DNA of 64,000 nt from Kroppenstedtia guangzhouensis. GTDB lineage: Bacteria; Bacillota; Bacilli; Thermoactinomycetales; DSM-45169. The notes below the pieces were generated by a model that was not told the origin of the DNA, did not search any database, and saw nothing but the letters and a program-made list of their open reading frames with translations. This document shows positions 47,953 through 57,565 of the stretch, one piece after another. The stretch is taken from the NCBI RefSeq assembly GCF_014637345.1, contig NZ_BMEX01000005.1:192792-256791 (forward strand). Reading direction: 5' to 3'. Each line of letters opens with the position of its first letter. The stretch's first letter is position 1. The position numbers and the translations under genes were made by a program.

Positions 47953-47994
47953 GACACCAAAACAGCGGGCTGATCAGCCCGCTGTTTTGGTGTC
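47953..47994. terminator. Perfect 42-nt palindrome, terminator of ywhD
   Basis: Perfect inverted repeat with no loop, centre TGATCA, ends GACACC/GGTGTC, with AAAACAGC/GCTGTTTT arms. Ninety bp past the ywhD stop; it would end transcripts from either side. Confidence 0.7.
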
Positions 47995-48084
47995 CTAGCA
48001 AGTTGGTTCCGCAACCTGGATCTAAGTGTAACCCACGAAATCCCCCCACACAAGGAGACCCATCGATTGTTCACACAGCGTTCA

Positions 48085-48582
48085 TTATTCGGCAGCCAAG
48101 GCTTCTTTCAATTCATTGGATGACCGCTTCCACATATCCGGATCATTCTCTATCAACAACCGGCGCAGGGCACCCCTTTCCACTTCATTTAATTCCTCCA
48201 CTCGGATCCGCCGCTTCAGAGCGTCATCCATCCGATTGACATGATCCGCCAGGTTTTTCCACCCCCGCCTGATTTCCCGGTTCACTCGCATTGAACAGGC
48301 CGCCACACCGGCATAGTAAGGTCCTTCCTCCTTGCGATCCACAGCCACCCAAACCACCCGGTACTCTGTTCCACCCGAAACCTCATCCGGGTTGCTCAGA
48401 AATTTGATTCCTCTCTCCACTCTGCTTTTGGCATGTATCAAGCCAAGGTCGATCCGGGCCTCATCCCCTTCGATCAGGACAGCGGAAAGGTTGCTCAGGT
48501 TGAGTGTCCCCGTGTAGTAACCGCCATGGGTGGTGGAGTCACTCCGGATGATGTTGAATTCCGATTTTTTCTTTCTGCTCAC
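48085..48582 (-). CDS. ywhD: YwhD family protein
   Basis: 165 aa, full length for the family. Starts with basic SRKKKSEFNIIRSDSTTHGG and has GLIHAKSRVERGIKFL and YAGVAACSMRVNREIRRGWK blocks. Function unknown; in Bacillus it lies beside speE and pbpG, as here. ATG start with GGGGGGAGTTC upstream. Confidence 0.9.
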   Translation of the reverse strand: MSRKKKSEFNIIRSDSTTHGGYYTGTLNLSNLSAVLIEGDEARIDLGLIHAKSRVERGIKFLSNPDEVSGGTEYRVVWVAVDRKEEGPYYAGVAACSMRVNREIRRGWKNLADHVNRMDDALKRRIRVEELNEVERGALRRLLIENDPDMWKRSSNELKEALAAE

Positions 48583-48648
48583 CGAACTCCCCCCTTTTGT
48601 TGTATTGTATCTCAGGGCTCATCACCTTTCAAAAAGAGGGTACCGGAA

Positions 48649-48731
48649 ACCTTGTGAAAACACGTCACAGAGAGTTGGGTTTTACATGGAGCGAGACGGA
48701 TTCAAAGGCACCGAAACAACATTTTCTAGAA
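48649..48731. repeat. Palindromic intergenic repeat A, copy 7 (partial)
   Basis: Left half is well kept: ACCTTGTGAAAACACGTCAC, then GTTGGGTTTTACATGGAGCG. The right half is shortened to end TTTTCTAGA. The stop codon of the neighbouring histidine kinase gene (48726-48728) lies in the terminal repeat. Confidence 0.65.
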
Positions 48732-50498
48732 ATTCCTCAACATATTGACCCGTTCCACCACTTCACTCCGGTTGAGATTATGAACCAGGGGCACCTGTTC
48801 CGGCTCCGGCGAGCGTTTTTTCTCCCGAGCCGGCTGCCTTAATGGCATATGGATGTTAAAGGTCGTGCCGCGTCCCGGTTGACTGGTCACATGAATCTGC
48901 CCCCCGTGCTCCGATATAATGCGGTGGCAGATGGAAAGTCCCATTCCCGTCCCGTCCCCTTTGGTGCTGAAAAAGGGATCAAAGATGCGGGACATATGTT
49001 CCGGTGGGATTCCGCTGCCACTGTCCCGAACGCGGACCACAACCCGGTCTCCCGCCTCTTTCCAACCAACGCTGACCATCCCCTTGGTGTTGAGGGATTC
49101 CAGACCGTTTTGCACCAGATTGATCAAGACTTGCTTCAATTGCTCGGTGTCCGCCTCGACGATCACAGGAGAAGCCGGAGGGCGGGGAACCAGTTCATGT
49201 CCCATCAAAATGGCCCGGGGGTTAAGGAGTTGCAGGACATCATCGATCAATCGATCCAGATTGAACAAGGTGTGCCTGACCGGCCGGGATTCGCTCAAGT
49301 GCAAAAACTGTTTCAACAGATCATTGATGCGATCGATCTCAGGCAGGATCACAGACTCCCACTTTTTCACTTCCGGTGACTCCGCCGCTGAGATTTGGAT
49401 AAAACCACGAATGGAGGTAAGGGGATTGCGAATCTCATGGGCCAGCCCCGCCGCCAGCAGACCGACAGCGGACAGCTTCTCCAGATGGCGCCGCTGTTCT
49501 TCCTCCCGGTGCCGAATCCGGGTTTGTTCAATGGACAACCGATGTTCCGCCAGCCGGATCAGTTCGGCTCCATTTTGAGCATCCATCGGATAGGATGCTG
49601 CACCGATACAGTAATGGACACTGCACCGTTCCAACCGAAAGCCGTTGATCACCAGTTCCACCGTATCCAGAATGAGGCGCATGGTGGAATCATCCCCCAT
49701 CAGCCCGATGGCGAACTGATCCCCGTCATAGCGTGCCACTTGTGCATAGGAAGGGAGATTCTTTTTTAATTCCCGTGCGATCCCGATCAACAGTTGATCT
49801 CCGGCATCGATCCCTTCCTTCGTGTTTACCTGCCGGAAGTCGACCAAATCGACACAGACCACATGATAGGACTGTTGAGCCGCCAAACACCGGGACAAAC
49901 TTTTGGTCACTTGCTCCTGAAAACCGCCGAAATTGTACATTCCGGTCAGATAGTCTCTTCGGGAGATCTCCTTCAATTCATCGATATGGGAATGAAGACG
50001 GGTGTGGGCATCTTCTACCTTCCGAAGCAGCTTTCTGTTTTCCTCCTTCAAGTCATCCGATCGGCGATTTACACGGCGAAGGTGGGTGCCCAGCCACGCA
50101 GAACAGGCAAAGAGGATGATCTCACCCATGAGACGAAAGGAATCTTCTCCCGCCGATGCACCGGGACTCACCCATTCGTACACCAAGAAAAAACAGATTG
50201 CAGAAACAATCGTGGTATCTGTGGATAAACGATCATGTAAGAGAGCCAGAACTACAAGGTAAGCCCACAGAAAGGTCACGTTCCCGGTCAGAAGGTCCAA
50301 GATCGCCAACAGACCGAGCACGGTCAAGGGATACAGGAGAAAAGGAAACGACGGAGCCCATTTGCGCCTCATCCAAAGCATCAGCAGCAGGATTCCTAGG
50401 ATGACCCCGGTTGCAGACCACCTCAGCTCTGGTTCGAAAAGCGACAGAGCCATTGCTCCAAGGGCTTCATACCTGTTTGCCAAGTTTGAACCCCCCAT
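48726..50498 (-). CDS. Membrane histidine kinase with GGDEF-like domain
   Basis: About 590 aa. Four to five membrane helices (about 20-150), a coiled coil, a GGDEF-like domain whose signature reads RYDGDQFAIG (so not a normal GGEEF site and probably not a cyclase), then a HisKA box LAAGLAHEIRNPLTSIRGF and HATPase with NLVQNGLESLN, DSGSGIPPE and GTGMGLSIC. The cytoplasmic kinase part resembles sporulation kinases KinA-E. It could feed Spo0F. Start uncertain; ATG at 50498 chosen, weak ribosome site. Confidence 0.85.
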   Translation of the reverse strand: MGGSNLANRYEALGAMALSLFEPELRWSATGVILGILLLMLWMRRKWAPSFPFLLYPLTVLGLLAILDLLTGNVTFLWAYLVVLALLHDRLSTDTTIVSAICFFLVYEWVSPGASAGEDSFRLMGEIILFACSAWLGTHLRRVNRRSDDLKEENRKLLRKVEDAHTRLHSHIDELKEISRRDYLTGMYNFGGFQEQVTKSLSRCLAAQQSYHVVCVDLVDFRQVNTKEGIDAGDQLLIGIARELKKNLPSYAQVARYDGDQFAIGLMGDDSTMRLILDTVELVINGFRLERCSVHYCIGAASYPMDAQNGAELIRLAEHRLSIEQTRIRHREEEQRRHLEKLSAVGLLAAGLAHEIRNPLTSIRGFIQISAAESPEVKKWESVILPEIDRINDLLKQFLHLSESRPVRHTLFNLDRLIDDVLQLLNPRAILMGHELVPRPPASPVIVEADTEQLKQVLINLVQNGLESLNTKGMVSVGWKEAGDRVVVRVRDSGSGIPPEHMSRIFDPFFSTKGDGTGMGLSICHRIISEHGGQIHVTSQPGRGTTFNIHMPLRQPAREKKRSPEPEQVPLVHNLNRSEVVERVNMLRNF

Positions 50499-50808
50499 TT
50501 TTTCCAATCGGCGATTCAAGATCTATTCTAACGGTTTTTCTTCCCCGCTTGTTTATTCCATATGGCAGATTGCCGGTAAAAATCAAGTTAAGATTCCATT
50601 TTCGTTCCCATATTTCCTTCCTGAAAATCAGCCTTCGACAAAACCTATCAAAAAATGATATAAAATTCACTTCTCCCTTTGTGTTAAAATTCAAATTGTA
50701 AATATTCTGACCAGTCCCGAAAGTGAGGAATGCTTTCCTCAGAATCATCGTACGCTTTAATGGTGGACAAATCCACCAGATTCTCTGTGTGCTCAGGGGG
50801 GACCGTTC
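50499..50808. other. Divergent region, kinase / PTS gene
   Basis: Carries two perfect short inverted repeats upstream of the PTS gene: TGAGGAATGCTTTCCTCA (50724-50741) and TGGTGGACAAATCCACCA (50761-50778). The segment 50640-50715 is AT-rich and likely holds promoters. No gene. Confidence 0.55.
50724..50778 (+). promoter_or_regulatory. Two tandem palindromes upstream of the PTS gene
   Basis: Each has 7-bp arms and a 4-base loop (TGCT and CAAA). They may be operators for a sugar-phosphate repressor (RpiR or LacI type) or leader hairpins. They lie 30-85 bp before the start. Confidence 0.5.
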
Positions 50809-52206
50809 ATGGAAAAGGAGAAAATCCTGGCCGACTCCATTGTGGAACTGCTGGGTGGAGAAGAGAACATCGGGAGTTTGAATCATTGTATGACCCGTCT
50901 CCGCATCACGCCCAAAGACCGGGAACAAGTCCGTTTGGAAGAATTGAAAGCGCTTCCCGGTGTGATGGGAGTGGTTCAGTCTCAAAATCAGATCCAGGTG
51001 GTTCTGGGACCGGGTACCGCTGCCAAGGTGACCCGCCTCATCGCCGAACAAACGGGAATCCAAGCGGGAGAAGTGCAGGATTACAAAGCAGCTGTACAAG
51101 ATAAAAACCGTACGCCTTTCAAGTTGTTCCTGCGTCGGTTGGCCAACATCTTCATCCCCTTGATTCCCGCCATCGTCGCCGGCGGGATGATCATGGGGTT
51201 GACCAATGTGGCCATCCATTCTTTTGATGTCAATGAGAAGAGTTCGTGGATCCAGCTTTTGAATGCCATCAGTGGAGTGGTTTTTTTCTACCTCTCGGTG
51301 ATGGTCGGAATCAATACGGCCCGGGAATTTGGTGGCACGCCCGCCTTGGGGGCGCTGGCCGGAGGAATGATTTCCTTCCCCGGTATTGAAGGGATCGAAC
51401 TGTTCGGCGAAGAATTGGTGGTCAATCGCGGCGGACTGATCGGTGTTCTCCTGGCCGCCTGGTTTATCAGCTGGTTGGAAGGAAAGATCAGGAGAATTGT
51501 GCCCAACGCCGTCGATATCATTTTCACACCCACCCTCTCTGTTCTGGTGACCGGGTTTGTCACCTATATCGTCTTGCAGCCGGTCGGCGGATGGATCTCC
51601 GACGGAATCACCGGTGTCTTGACCGGTTTGCTGGATGCGGGCCAAAGCGGGTTGATGGCGATCGTTTCCGGAGCGGTTTTAGCCGGAACCTTCCTGCCCT
51701 TGGTGATGACCGGCCTTCATCAGGGACTGACTCCCATTCATCTGGAAATGTTGACCCAGACAGGTCTCGATCCCCTGTACCCGATTTTGGGCATGGCCGG
51801 CGCCGGTCAAGTGGGAGCTGCCATCGCGATCTACATCAAGTCAAAGAACGACACCCTGCGTAACGTGATCAAGGGAGGACTCCCTGTGGGAATTCTGGGT
51901 ATCGGTGAACCCCTGATCTATGGCGTCACCTTGCCCCTGGGGCGTCCCTTTGTAACCGCCTGCCTCGGTGCAGCTGTTGGCGGCGCTTTTCAAGCGGTCC
52001 TGGGAATCGCCACCGTCGCCATCGGAGTCTCAGGCCTGCCGATGGCTCTCTTGGTCCAACCTGGACAGATCCTGATGTACCTGCTCGGTGTGGTGATCTC
52101 CTACGGGGCTGGATTCGTGTTCACTTACTTCTTCGGGTTTAACAAAGAACTGGATGGCAACTACGGTAAAAGCACCAGCCAGTCGGGGATGAATTTGCCA
52201 ACCTGA
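50809..52206 (+). CDS. PTS EIIBC, N-acetylmuramate/glucose family (MurP-like)
   Basis: 465 aa. N-terminal EIIB domain (about 1-80) with the phosphorylated cysteine in NHCMTRLRIT, then an EIIC domain of about ten helices (RLANIFIPLIPAIVAGGMI; GLHQGLTPIHLEMLTQTGLD; GIGEPLIYGVTLPLGRPF). No EIIA domain, as in MurP and sucrose/trehalose permeases. The EIIC motifs look closest to Bacillus MurP; no murQ/murR neighbour is visible, so the substrate stays open. ATG with CAGGGGGG upstream. Confidence 0.82.
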   Translation: MEKEKILADSIVELLGGEENIGSLNHCMTRLRITPKDREQVRLEELKALPGVMGVVQSQNQIQVVLGPGTAAKVTRLIAEQTGIQAGEVQDYKAAVQDKNRTPFKLFLRRLANIFIPLIPAIVAGGMIMGLTNVAIHSFDVNEKSSWIQLLNAISGVVFFYLSVMVGINTAREFGGTPALGALAGGMISFPGIEGIELFGEELVVNRGGLIGVLLAAWFISWLEGKIRRIVPNAVDIIFTPTLSVLVTGFVTYIVLQPVGGWISDGITGVLTGLLDAGQSGLMAIVSGAVLAGTFLPLVMTGLHQGLTPIHLEMLTQTGLDPLYPILGMAGAGQVGAAIAIYIKSKNDTLRNVIKGGLPVGILGIGEPLIYGVTLPLGRPFVTACLGAAVGGAFQAVLGIATVAIGVSGLPMALLVQPGQILMYLLGVVISYGAGFVFTYFFGFNKELDGNYGKSTSQSGMNLPT

Positions 52207-52246
52207 CACCCGTCACCGAACCGGTAACCAACCACTCCTTGTTCGC

Positions 52247-52282
52247 AAAACAGCCCCCTCTTCCCACGGGGGCTGTTTTTTT
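52247..52282 (+). terminator. Terminator of the PTS gene
   Basis: AACAGCCCCC...GGGGGCTGTT hairpin followed by five more T; 41 bp past the stop. Confidence 0.9.
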
Positions 52283-52424
52283 ATCCTTCTCCTTCCCGAC
52301 CCTCAGTGACCTTCTCTCTGGAATTTCTTTTTCTTCTGTCCCCCCGGCACCCGTCAGGATGAAAACCATTGAAGCCGGGGATGACGATAAACCGAAAATG
52401 GGTGTTGGAAACACAGAACCCGCC

Positions 52425-53081
52425 CTAGACCATCCGGCCGACCCAACGGGGGGATGGCTCCTTCTTCCGGTCTCCCGAATCTCCTTTGCTCTCTTCCTGC
52501 CAACGATACAAAACCCGCTGACCCCCTTCCTCCGGTCTGTTTTTCCCGGGCCTGGGGACCGGATACGCATCCACCCCTTCCCCGACCGCTGTCGATGTCC
52601 ATCGTTCTTGGCCTTCGGCTGGGGAATCTGCCCTGTCTTGCCAACGGACCATCATTCCGTTACCGGCAGGTTCGTACACCGGAGGCTTTGAATCCTTCCA
52701 CAGTTTGTTGTAGCGCTGCCGGGCCAGGGGCGTCCGCTCGTGTTCCTCCAGGAGTGTATGTACGATGGTATCCTTCAGAATCGTTTTGATTTCCTCACTC
52801 CGGTACCCATTGTCCACTTCTTCCACCCACTTAAACACCGGACCATCCTCTTTCGTAAAGGTCACGTTTCGCTGAGTGGGGGACAACTCCTTCATTGAGG
52901 TGAGCCGTTCCCGGAAGGCATCGGAATCACAGATCGTGTCCAAGGGAAAGTAGATCCCTCTCAAATAGGACTGTATGCAATATTTAACCAGCAACGGAAA
53001 CTGTCCTCTGGGCAGGATATCATACCAGTTACGAAGAAAACGGTCTTTCTTCCCGAGGTAAACCCCCACAGTAATTGCCAT
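52425..53081 (-). CDS. Hypothetical protein with ribbon-helix-helix-like segment
   Basis: 218 aa, no family recognised. Residues about 72-112 follow an RHH pattern: strand (RNVTFT), helix (GPVFKWVEEVD), turn, helix (RSEEIKTILKDTIVHTLLEE). The N-terminal 60 residues are hydrophobic and aromatic (FLRNWYDILPRGQFPLLVKY). The C-terminal 70 are Arg/Glu/Gly-rich and likely disordered. The size and shape invite comparison with ParR-type adaptors, but no actin-like partner is adjacent. ATG start. Confidence 0.55.
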   Translation of the reverse strand: MAITVGVYLGKKDRFLRNWYDILPRGQFPLLVKYCIQSYLRGIYFPLDTICDSDAFRERLTSMKELSPTQRNVTFTKEDGPVFKWVEEVDNGYRSEEIKTILKDTIVHTLLEEHERTPLARQRYNKLWKDSKPPVYEPAGNGMMVRWQDRADSPAEGQERWTSTAVGEGVDAYPVPRPGKNRPEEGGQRVLYRWQEESKGDSGDRKKEPSPRWVGRMV

Positions 53082-53115
53082 TCTGTCGACCCGCCTTTCA
53101 TTGATTTAGGATGGG

Positions 53116-53148
53116 GATTCCGTTTTGGCCGACTGCCAAAACGGAATC
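53116..53148. terminator. Strong hairpin between YheC/YheD-like and RHH-like genes
   Basis: GATTCCGTTTTGG and CCAAAACGGAATC, perfect 13-bp arms with a 7-base loop. No U tract, so termination is uncertain; it may instead be an operator. Confidence 0.5.
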
Positions 53149-53300
53149 GGAACCCGAAAACAGACAAAGAAGGTGACGCTGCATTTTTTTCTCTCCATAC
53201 CGCCGCGAACCCTTCTTTTGGCAAATATACTATCAGTGGCTTGGTTGAATCGTCAACAGAATATTTTGTCGAATATGGACAAGTTCTCCCGGAACCTGCA

Positions 53301-54053
53301 TCACTTGATGATCCGATAATGATTGTTCATAATTCTCCGATACATGGATGGATTTCTGATCTTGCTGAACATGCGGAAATATGGGCGGGTGTTCACTTCA
53401 AAAATCCACGGCTTGCCCATCCAGTCCAAGCCCACATCGATCCCCAACTCCTTCAACCCCGGAAAACGCCGCTCCAACACCTCAGCAGTCAAATACGAAA
53501 TTTTCGCCAAATCCCGCATGACCCTCTCGGGAAAAATCCCTTCCCCATCCATGAATTGCAGAGCCTTTTTCATATCCATGGGTTGACCGCCTTTACAATG
53601 ATTGGTGACAAACCGTCCCCGAGCGGCCACCTTTGCCACCATTCCGCTAAGGATCCATCGGTTCCCGGGCTTTTGCAACAAAACCCGGATATCGAAGGGC
53701 CTCCCTTCGATGGTGGCCAGCTCCACCCCTTCCTGCAAAATATACCTGCGAGAGGGAGACAGAAGCCTCCCTACCATCCGGCCCAAGTCCCTTTCCTCCA
53801 CCATCCGGCAGTTCTTTCGAAAACAGACCTCAAACCGGGGGATGAGCTTCCGGACCCGGATAATTCCGGAACCGCCTCCACCCTTATCCGGCTTTACAAA
53901 TACGGAGGGGGATTGCTTCAACATTTTTTTTATGTTTTCTTCAGAATACCAGATGGTTTCAGGCAGACAGGACCGCAGATGGGGGTGTTGCCACATCACA
54001 ACGTGTTTCAACCCTTTGCTGGCGATCTGACGGTATTTTCGCTTATACTGCAT
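53301..54053 (-). CDS. YheC/YheD family ATP-grasp protein
   Basis: 250 aa. ATP-grasp core: VFVKPDKGGGGSGIIRV (P-loop-like lysine strand), RRYILQEGVELATIEGRPFDIRVLLQK, and the magnesium site ELGIDVGLDWMGKPWIFEVN with NTRPYF. In Bacillus such proteins are spore-coat associated and made in the mother cell. The ATG at 54053 has GGAAGGG upstream. Shorter than YheC (about 360 aa) because it lacks the N-terminal domain. Confidence 0.82.
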   Translation of the reverse strand: MQYKRKYRQIASKGLKHVVMWQHPHLRSCLPETIWYSEENIKKMLKQSPSVFVKPDKGGGGSGIIRVRKLIPRFEVCFRKNCRMVEERDLGRMVGRLLSPSRRYILQEGVELATIEGRPFDIRVLLQKPGNRWILSGMVAKVAARGRFVTNHCKGGQPMDMKKALQFMDGEGIFPERVMRDLAKISYLTAEVLERRFPGLKELGIDVGLDWMGKPWIFEVNTRPYFRMFSKIRNPSMYRRIMNNHYRIIK

Positions 54054-55067
54054 CACAGCCATCCCTTCCGTCTCATTGGCAAGTCGCGACACTGTCAGTC
54101 TATTCCCGGTCCGCTTCTTCAGGAAGGGTTTTTCCGCCCAAAATTGCTGAATGTGTTAAAATGTAAAGGCAACAGGCGTTAAATTCCGCATGGAAGGGAT
54201 GGTGAAAAAATGTACAAAAAACATCCCTCCCGTATAAAAAATCTTTCAGCTTGGCTTCAGTTTTCCATTCTATCAACGACTCTTCTCAGTCCTCAGGGCA
54301 AGATGTTTGCCCAATCTGTTCTTCATAAAGGAAGTCAGCGCCTCCGGGATTATTGACCCACAATGGCCCGGCAAAAATGTGATCGATACTGTCATCCCGA
54401 ATTCCGGAACCAGGCAGAGTTGTCGGCCCGGGAGTAGGATCGGGTCCTCGCCGGTTTCGAAAAGAATATGGATTTGATCCGGGATGGCCTGTTTACGTCT
54501 TTCTCTTTCCCGATCGCAACTCTCTTCAGACCACTTTTCCTGGGGGTGCCACGGAAGTCTACCTTTCCGGAAGAGATCTTCTGAATCGCAGGTGTGGAAC
54601 GAGGGAGTTCCTTCTGCTGAGATGGTTCCCAAACGCTGGGCCCTCCTTTTCCATAGGCGGGATCCCTGCACTGTGAAACGGCCCGTCTCTGTCTCGACCG
54701 GTACCAGGTGGCAATGATCTTCTCTGTTATACTGAGTCCTGCTCAACGGGTGGAATACCGGGAGCTCGGTTCTGAATGTGCGGTCCCGGCGAACGGCCTA
54801 TCCCAGCTTCCACTCATAAATACCGGGAACTAGCGGGGACTGAGCTTTCCAGCCCGGCTCTCGCCTACCGACAAACCTTTCTGTGGCTTGTTGGATGGTG
54901 GAGGCCCATGAGGACTCCTCCCTCGACCGCCTCCACCACCGACTGTTCCGGGGAATTCCTTTTGATTTTGCCTATAATCGGGTCTTTGGAAGCTCTCCCA
55001 GGGAATCCTTTGAAGAATAGTACCGACAGACAACCTAATTTTTAAGATGACAGGGGTGTAAAGATCG
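54054..55067. other. Large gap upstream of walR
   Basis: About 1 kb. Contains a plus-strand candidate secreted peptide at 54211-54357. A minus-strand frame at 54273-54746 lacks a ribosome site and I do not accept it. At about 54897-54945 a GGTGGAGG...CCTCCACC inverted repeat. The walR promoter should lie near 54950-55050 but is not obvious. Codon pattern suggests decayed coding sequence. Confidence 0.45.
54211..54357 (+). CDS. Candidate small secreted peptide or 5' end of a decayed gene
   Basis: ATG at 54211 with GGAAGGG 12-14 bases upstream and an extended -10 (TGTTAAAAT) near 54151. The 48 aa start with a signal peptide (MYKKHPSRIKN, then hydrophobic WLQFSILSTTLL, then FAQS as a likely cleavage site) followed by only 14 residues. 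Either a short secreted peptide, or the start of a longer exported protein lost by frameshift: another plus frame just past the stop is open for DPQWPGKNVIDTVIPNSG. Confidence 0.4.
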
Positions 55068-55775
55068 ATGGCTGCTAAAATCCTCGTCGTTGAAGACGAG
55101 AAACCGATTGCTGATATCTTGCAGTTCAACCTGAGCAAAGAAGGTTTTGAAGTGGAGTGCATCCATGATGGGGACGAAGCCTTGAAACGAATCTATGAGG
55201 AACCCCCGGACCTGATCCTGCTCGATCTGATGCTCCCGGGGACGGACGGCATTGAAATTTGCCGTAAAGTCCGGGAGAAATACCGGATGCCGATCATCAT
55301 GGTCACCGCCAAGGACTCGGAAGTGGACAAAGTGCTGGGATTGGAACTGGGGGCGGATGACTATGTCACCAAGCCCTTCAGCAATCGGGAACTGTTGGCC
55401 CGAATCAAGGCCAATCTACGCCGAGTCCGGGATCAGGGCCAATCCTCCACCGATCCCGGCGGTCGAATTCAAGTGGGATCACTCACGATTGATCAGGGGA
55501 GTTATCTCGTCACCAAGAATCAAAAAACGCTGGATCTGACCCACAGGGAATTTGAACTTCTCCTTTATATGGCCAAACATGTCAACCAGGTTCTGACCCG
55601 GGAACATCTGTTGCAATCGGTGTGGGGATATGATTACTTCGGTGATGTCCGCACCGTGGATGTGACGATTCGACGCCTGCGGGAGAAAATCGAACAAGAT
55701 CCCAGTCAACCCCAGTACATCATCACCCGGCGCGGAATCGGCTACACCATGCGGGATCCCGGGTCCGACCGGTGA
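55068..55775 (+). CDS. walR: Essential response regulator WalR (YycF)
   Basis: 235 aa OmpR-type regulator. Receiver domain with D53 in [11 protein letters not shown] and [21 protein letters not shown]-terminal winged helix with [20 protein letters not shown] and RRGIGYTMR. Controls cell-wall hydrolases and wall synthesis. First gene of walR-walK-yycH-yycI-yycJ; its stop overlaps the walK start (GTGA). Confidence 0.97.
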   Translation: MAAKILVVEDEKPIADILQFNLSKEGFEVECIHDGDEALKRIYEEPPDLILLDLMLPGTDGIEICRKVREKYRMPIIMVTAKDSEVDKVLGLELGADDYVTKPFSNRELLARIKANLRRVRDQGQSSTDPGGRIQVGSLTIDQGSYLVTKNQKTLDLTHREFELLLYMAKHVNQVLTREHLLQSVWGYDYFGDVRTVDVTIRRLREKIEQDPSQPQYIITRRGIGYTMRDPGSDR

Positions 55776-57565
55776 ACCTCATGAAATGGCTGCGCATTTT
55801 CAACAGCGTCCACTGGAAACTGGTGACCATATACGGCTTGCTGCTTCTGATCTCCATGCAACTGATCGGGGTCTATTTTTTCAAGGAGCTGAAGTCCACC
55901 TTTGAAAACAATCTCGAAAACAGTCTGGAAAAGCAGGCCGGATCCATCCGTTCCGTCATCGGCACCTCCGCCATGGCTGATTCTGACCGAAAAAAACTGG
56001 ATAAACTCCTGGATCAACTCACGCTGGATAAAAAAAATACCGTCCAGATCGTGAACCAGGACGGCTTTATCATCGCTACCACTGGAGACGACAGCTCCCA
56101 GGCACAGAAAAACACCTGGGTGAACCCCATCTTGCAAGGTAAAGAAAAACTGACCAAGATCATTCCCAAAGCCGGCAACCGATACATGTTGTTCAGTCTC
56201 CCCATCAAGAAGGACGGCAAGGTTCTCGGCGCCGTCTATATCGAAGCACCGATGCGGGAGATGTATGAAAACATCCGCAACATCACAGAGATTCTGATCA
56301 AAATCACAGTGGTCTCCATGGTAGGTTCCTCCGTCCTGGGGATTGTCCTCGCCCGGACCATCACCAATCCGATCAAGGAGATCACAGAACAGGCCACGGT
56401 CATGGCCGAAGGTGACTTTGACCGCCAAGTGACGGTCAAAAGCGATGATGAGATCGGAAAGCTGGCCTCAGCCTTCAACCATCTCGCCCAACATCTGAGA
56501 GACGCCCTCTCCCAAAACGAGGAGGAGAAAGGTCGACTGCAGTCCGTCTTGGCCAACATGAGTGACGGGGTGATCGCCACCAATCGCAAGGGAAGAGTGA
56601 TTGTCTCCAACCGCAGGGCGGAAGAGATGCTGGACAAAAAAATCAGCGACGGGGAAGCGATCAACCAGGTTCTACCTTTGGCCAATCCCCTGGTTTTCCC
56701 GGTGACGGAAGAGAGGCAAACCTTCCTGGAACTAGATGCACAGGACGAGGAAGAGCAGACCATCATCAAACTCACCTTCACCCCGGTTCTCCGGGCCAAG
56801 GAAGCTGTAGGCCTGATCGTAGTTTTGCAGGATGTGACGGAAGAAGATAAGCTGGACAGACAGCGGAAGGAATTTGTGGCCAACGTCTCCCACGAGTTGC
56901 GAACACCGCTGACGACCATCAAAAGCTATCTGGAAGCCTTGGATGAAGGTGGGGTGATGGAAGAACCGGAACTGGCCTCCCGTTTTATGCGGGTAACCCG
57001 GCAGGAAGCGGAGCGCATGACCCGGCTGATCCACGATTTGTTGCAGTTGTCCCGATTGGATGCCGAGAAAGTCCGCTTCCGCAAAGTCCCGCTCCCACTG
57101 GAAACCGTCCTGTCGGATGCCGCTGACCGGTTTTCCTTCCAATGCCGGCAGAAAGAGATCGATTTCCAACTTTCCCTGGAGGAGGACCTGCCACGGGTCT
57201 ACGCTGATCGGGACCAAATCGATCAGGTCCTGGACAATCTTCTGTCCAACGCAGTCAAGTACACCCCTGAGGGGAAAAAGATCTCTCTGTCTGCCCGCAA
57301 ATGTTCTGATGGGTACGTGCAGGTGTCTATCGCCGACAAAGGAATCGGGATTCCCAAAAAGGACCTGGAACGAATTTTCGAACGTTTCTACCGGGTGGAC
57401 AAAGCCCGCTCCCGCAGGTTGGGCGGGACCGGGCTGGGCCTTTCCATCGCCCGGGAAATCGTGCGGGCCCACGGAGGTTCGATCCAACTGGAAAGCACGT
57501 ATGGAAAGGGAACCACCGTACGATTCACACTCCCGCCCTGTGAGCCGGAGGTGACGCAGTTGTGA
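55772..57565 (+). CDS. walK: Sensor histidine kinase WalK (YycG)
   Basis: 597 aa. Two membrane helices (about 16-36 and 175-196) flank an extracellular PAS-like domain. Then HAMP (about 197-250), cytoplasmic PAS (about 255-360), HisKA with H374 in [20 protein letters not shown] and HATPase with [11 protein letters not shown] and [11 protein letters not shown]. Starts at GTG overlapping the walR stop. Senses lipid II or wall state, is held down by YycH and YycI, and phosphorylates WalR. Confidence 0.97.
   Translation: MNLMKWLRIFNSVHWKLVTIYGLLLLISMQLIGVYFFKELKSTFENNLENSLEKQAGSIRSVIGTSAMADSDRKKLDKLLDQLTLDKKNTVQIVNQDGFIIATTGDDSSQAQKNTWVNPILQGKEKLTKIIPKAGNRYMLFSLPIKKDGKVLGAVYIEAPMREMYENIRNITEILIKITVVSMVGSSVLGIVLARTITNPIKEITEQATVMAEGDFDRQVTVKSDDEIGKLASAFNHLAQHLRDALSQNEEEKGRLQSVLANMSDGVIATNRKGRVIVSNRRAEEMLDKKISDGEAINQVLPLANPLVFPVTEERQTFLELDAQDEEEQTIIKLTFTPVLRAKEAVGLIVVLQDVTEEDKLDRQRKEFVANVSHELRTPLTTIKSYLEALDEGGVMEEPELASRFMRVTRQEAERMTRLIHDLLQLSRLDAEKVRFRKVPLPLETVLSDAADRFSFQCRQKEIDFQLSLEEDLPRVYADRDQIDQVLDNLLSNAVKYTPEGKKISLSARKCSDGYVQVSIADKGIGIPKKDLERIFERFYRVDKARSRRLGGTGLGLSIAREIVRAHGGSIQLESTYGKGTTVRFTLPPCEPEVTQL

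Noticed and set aside
54273-54746. 157-codon minus-strand frame upstream of walR
   Set aside because: Starts at TTG with no ribosome site, overlaps the better-supported signal-peptide frame, and shows no recognisable domain.
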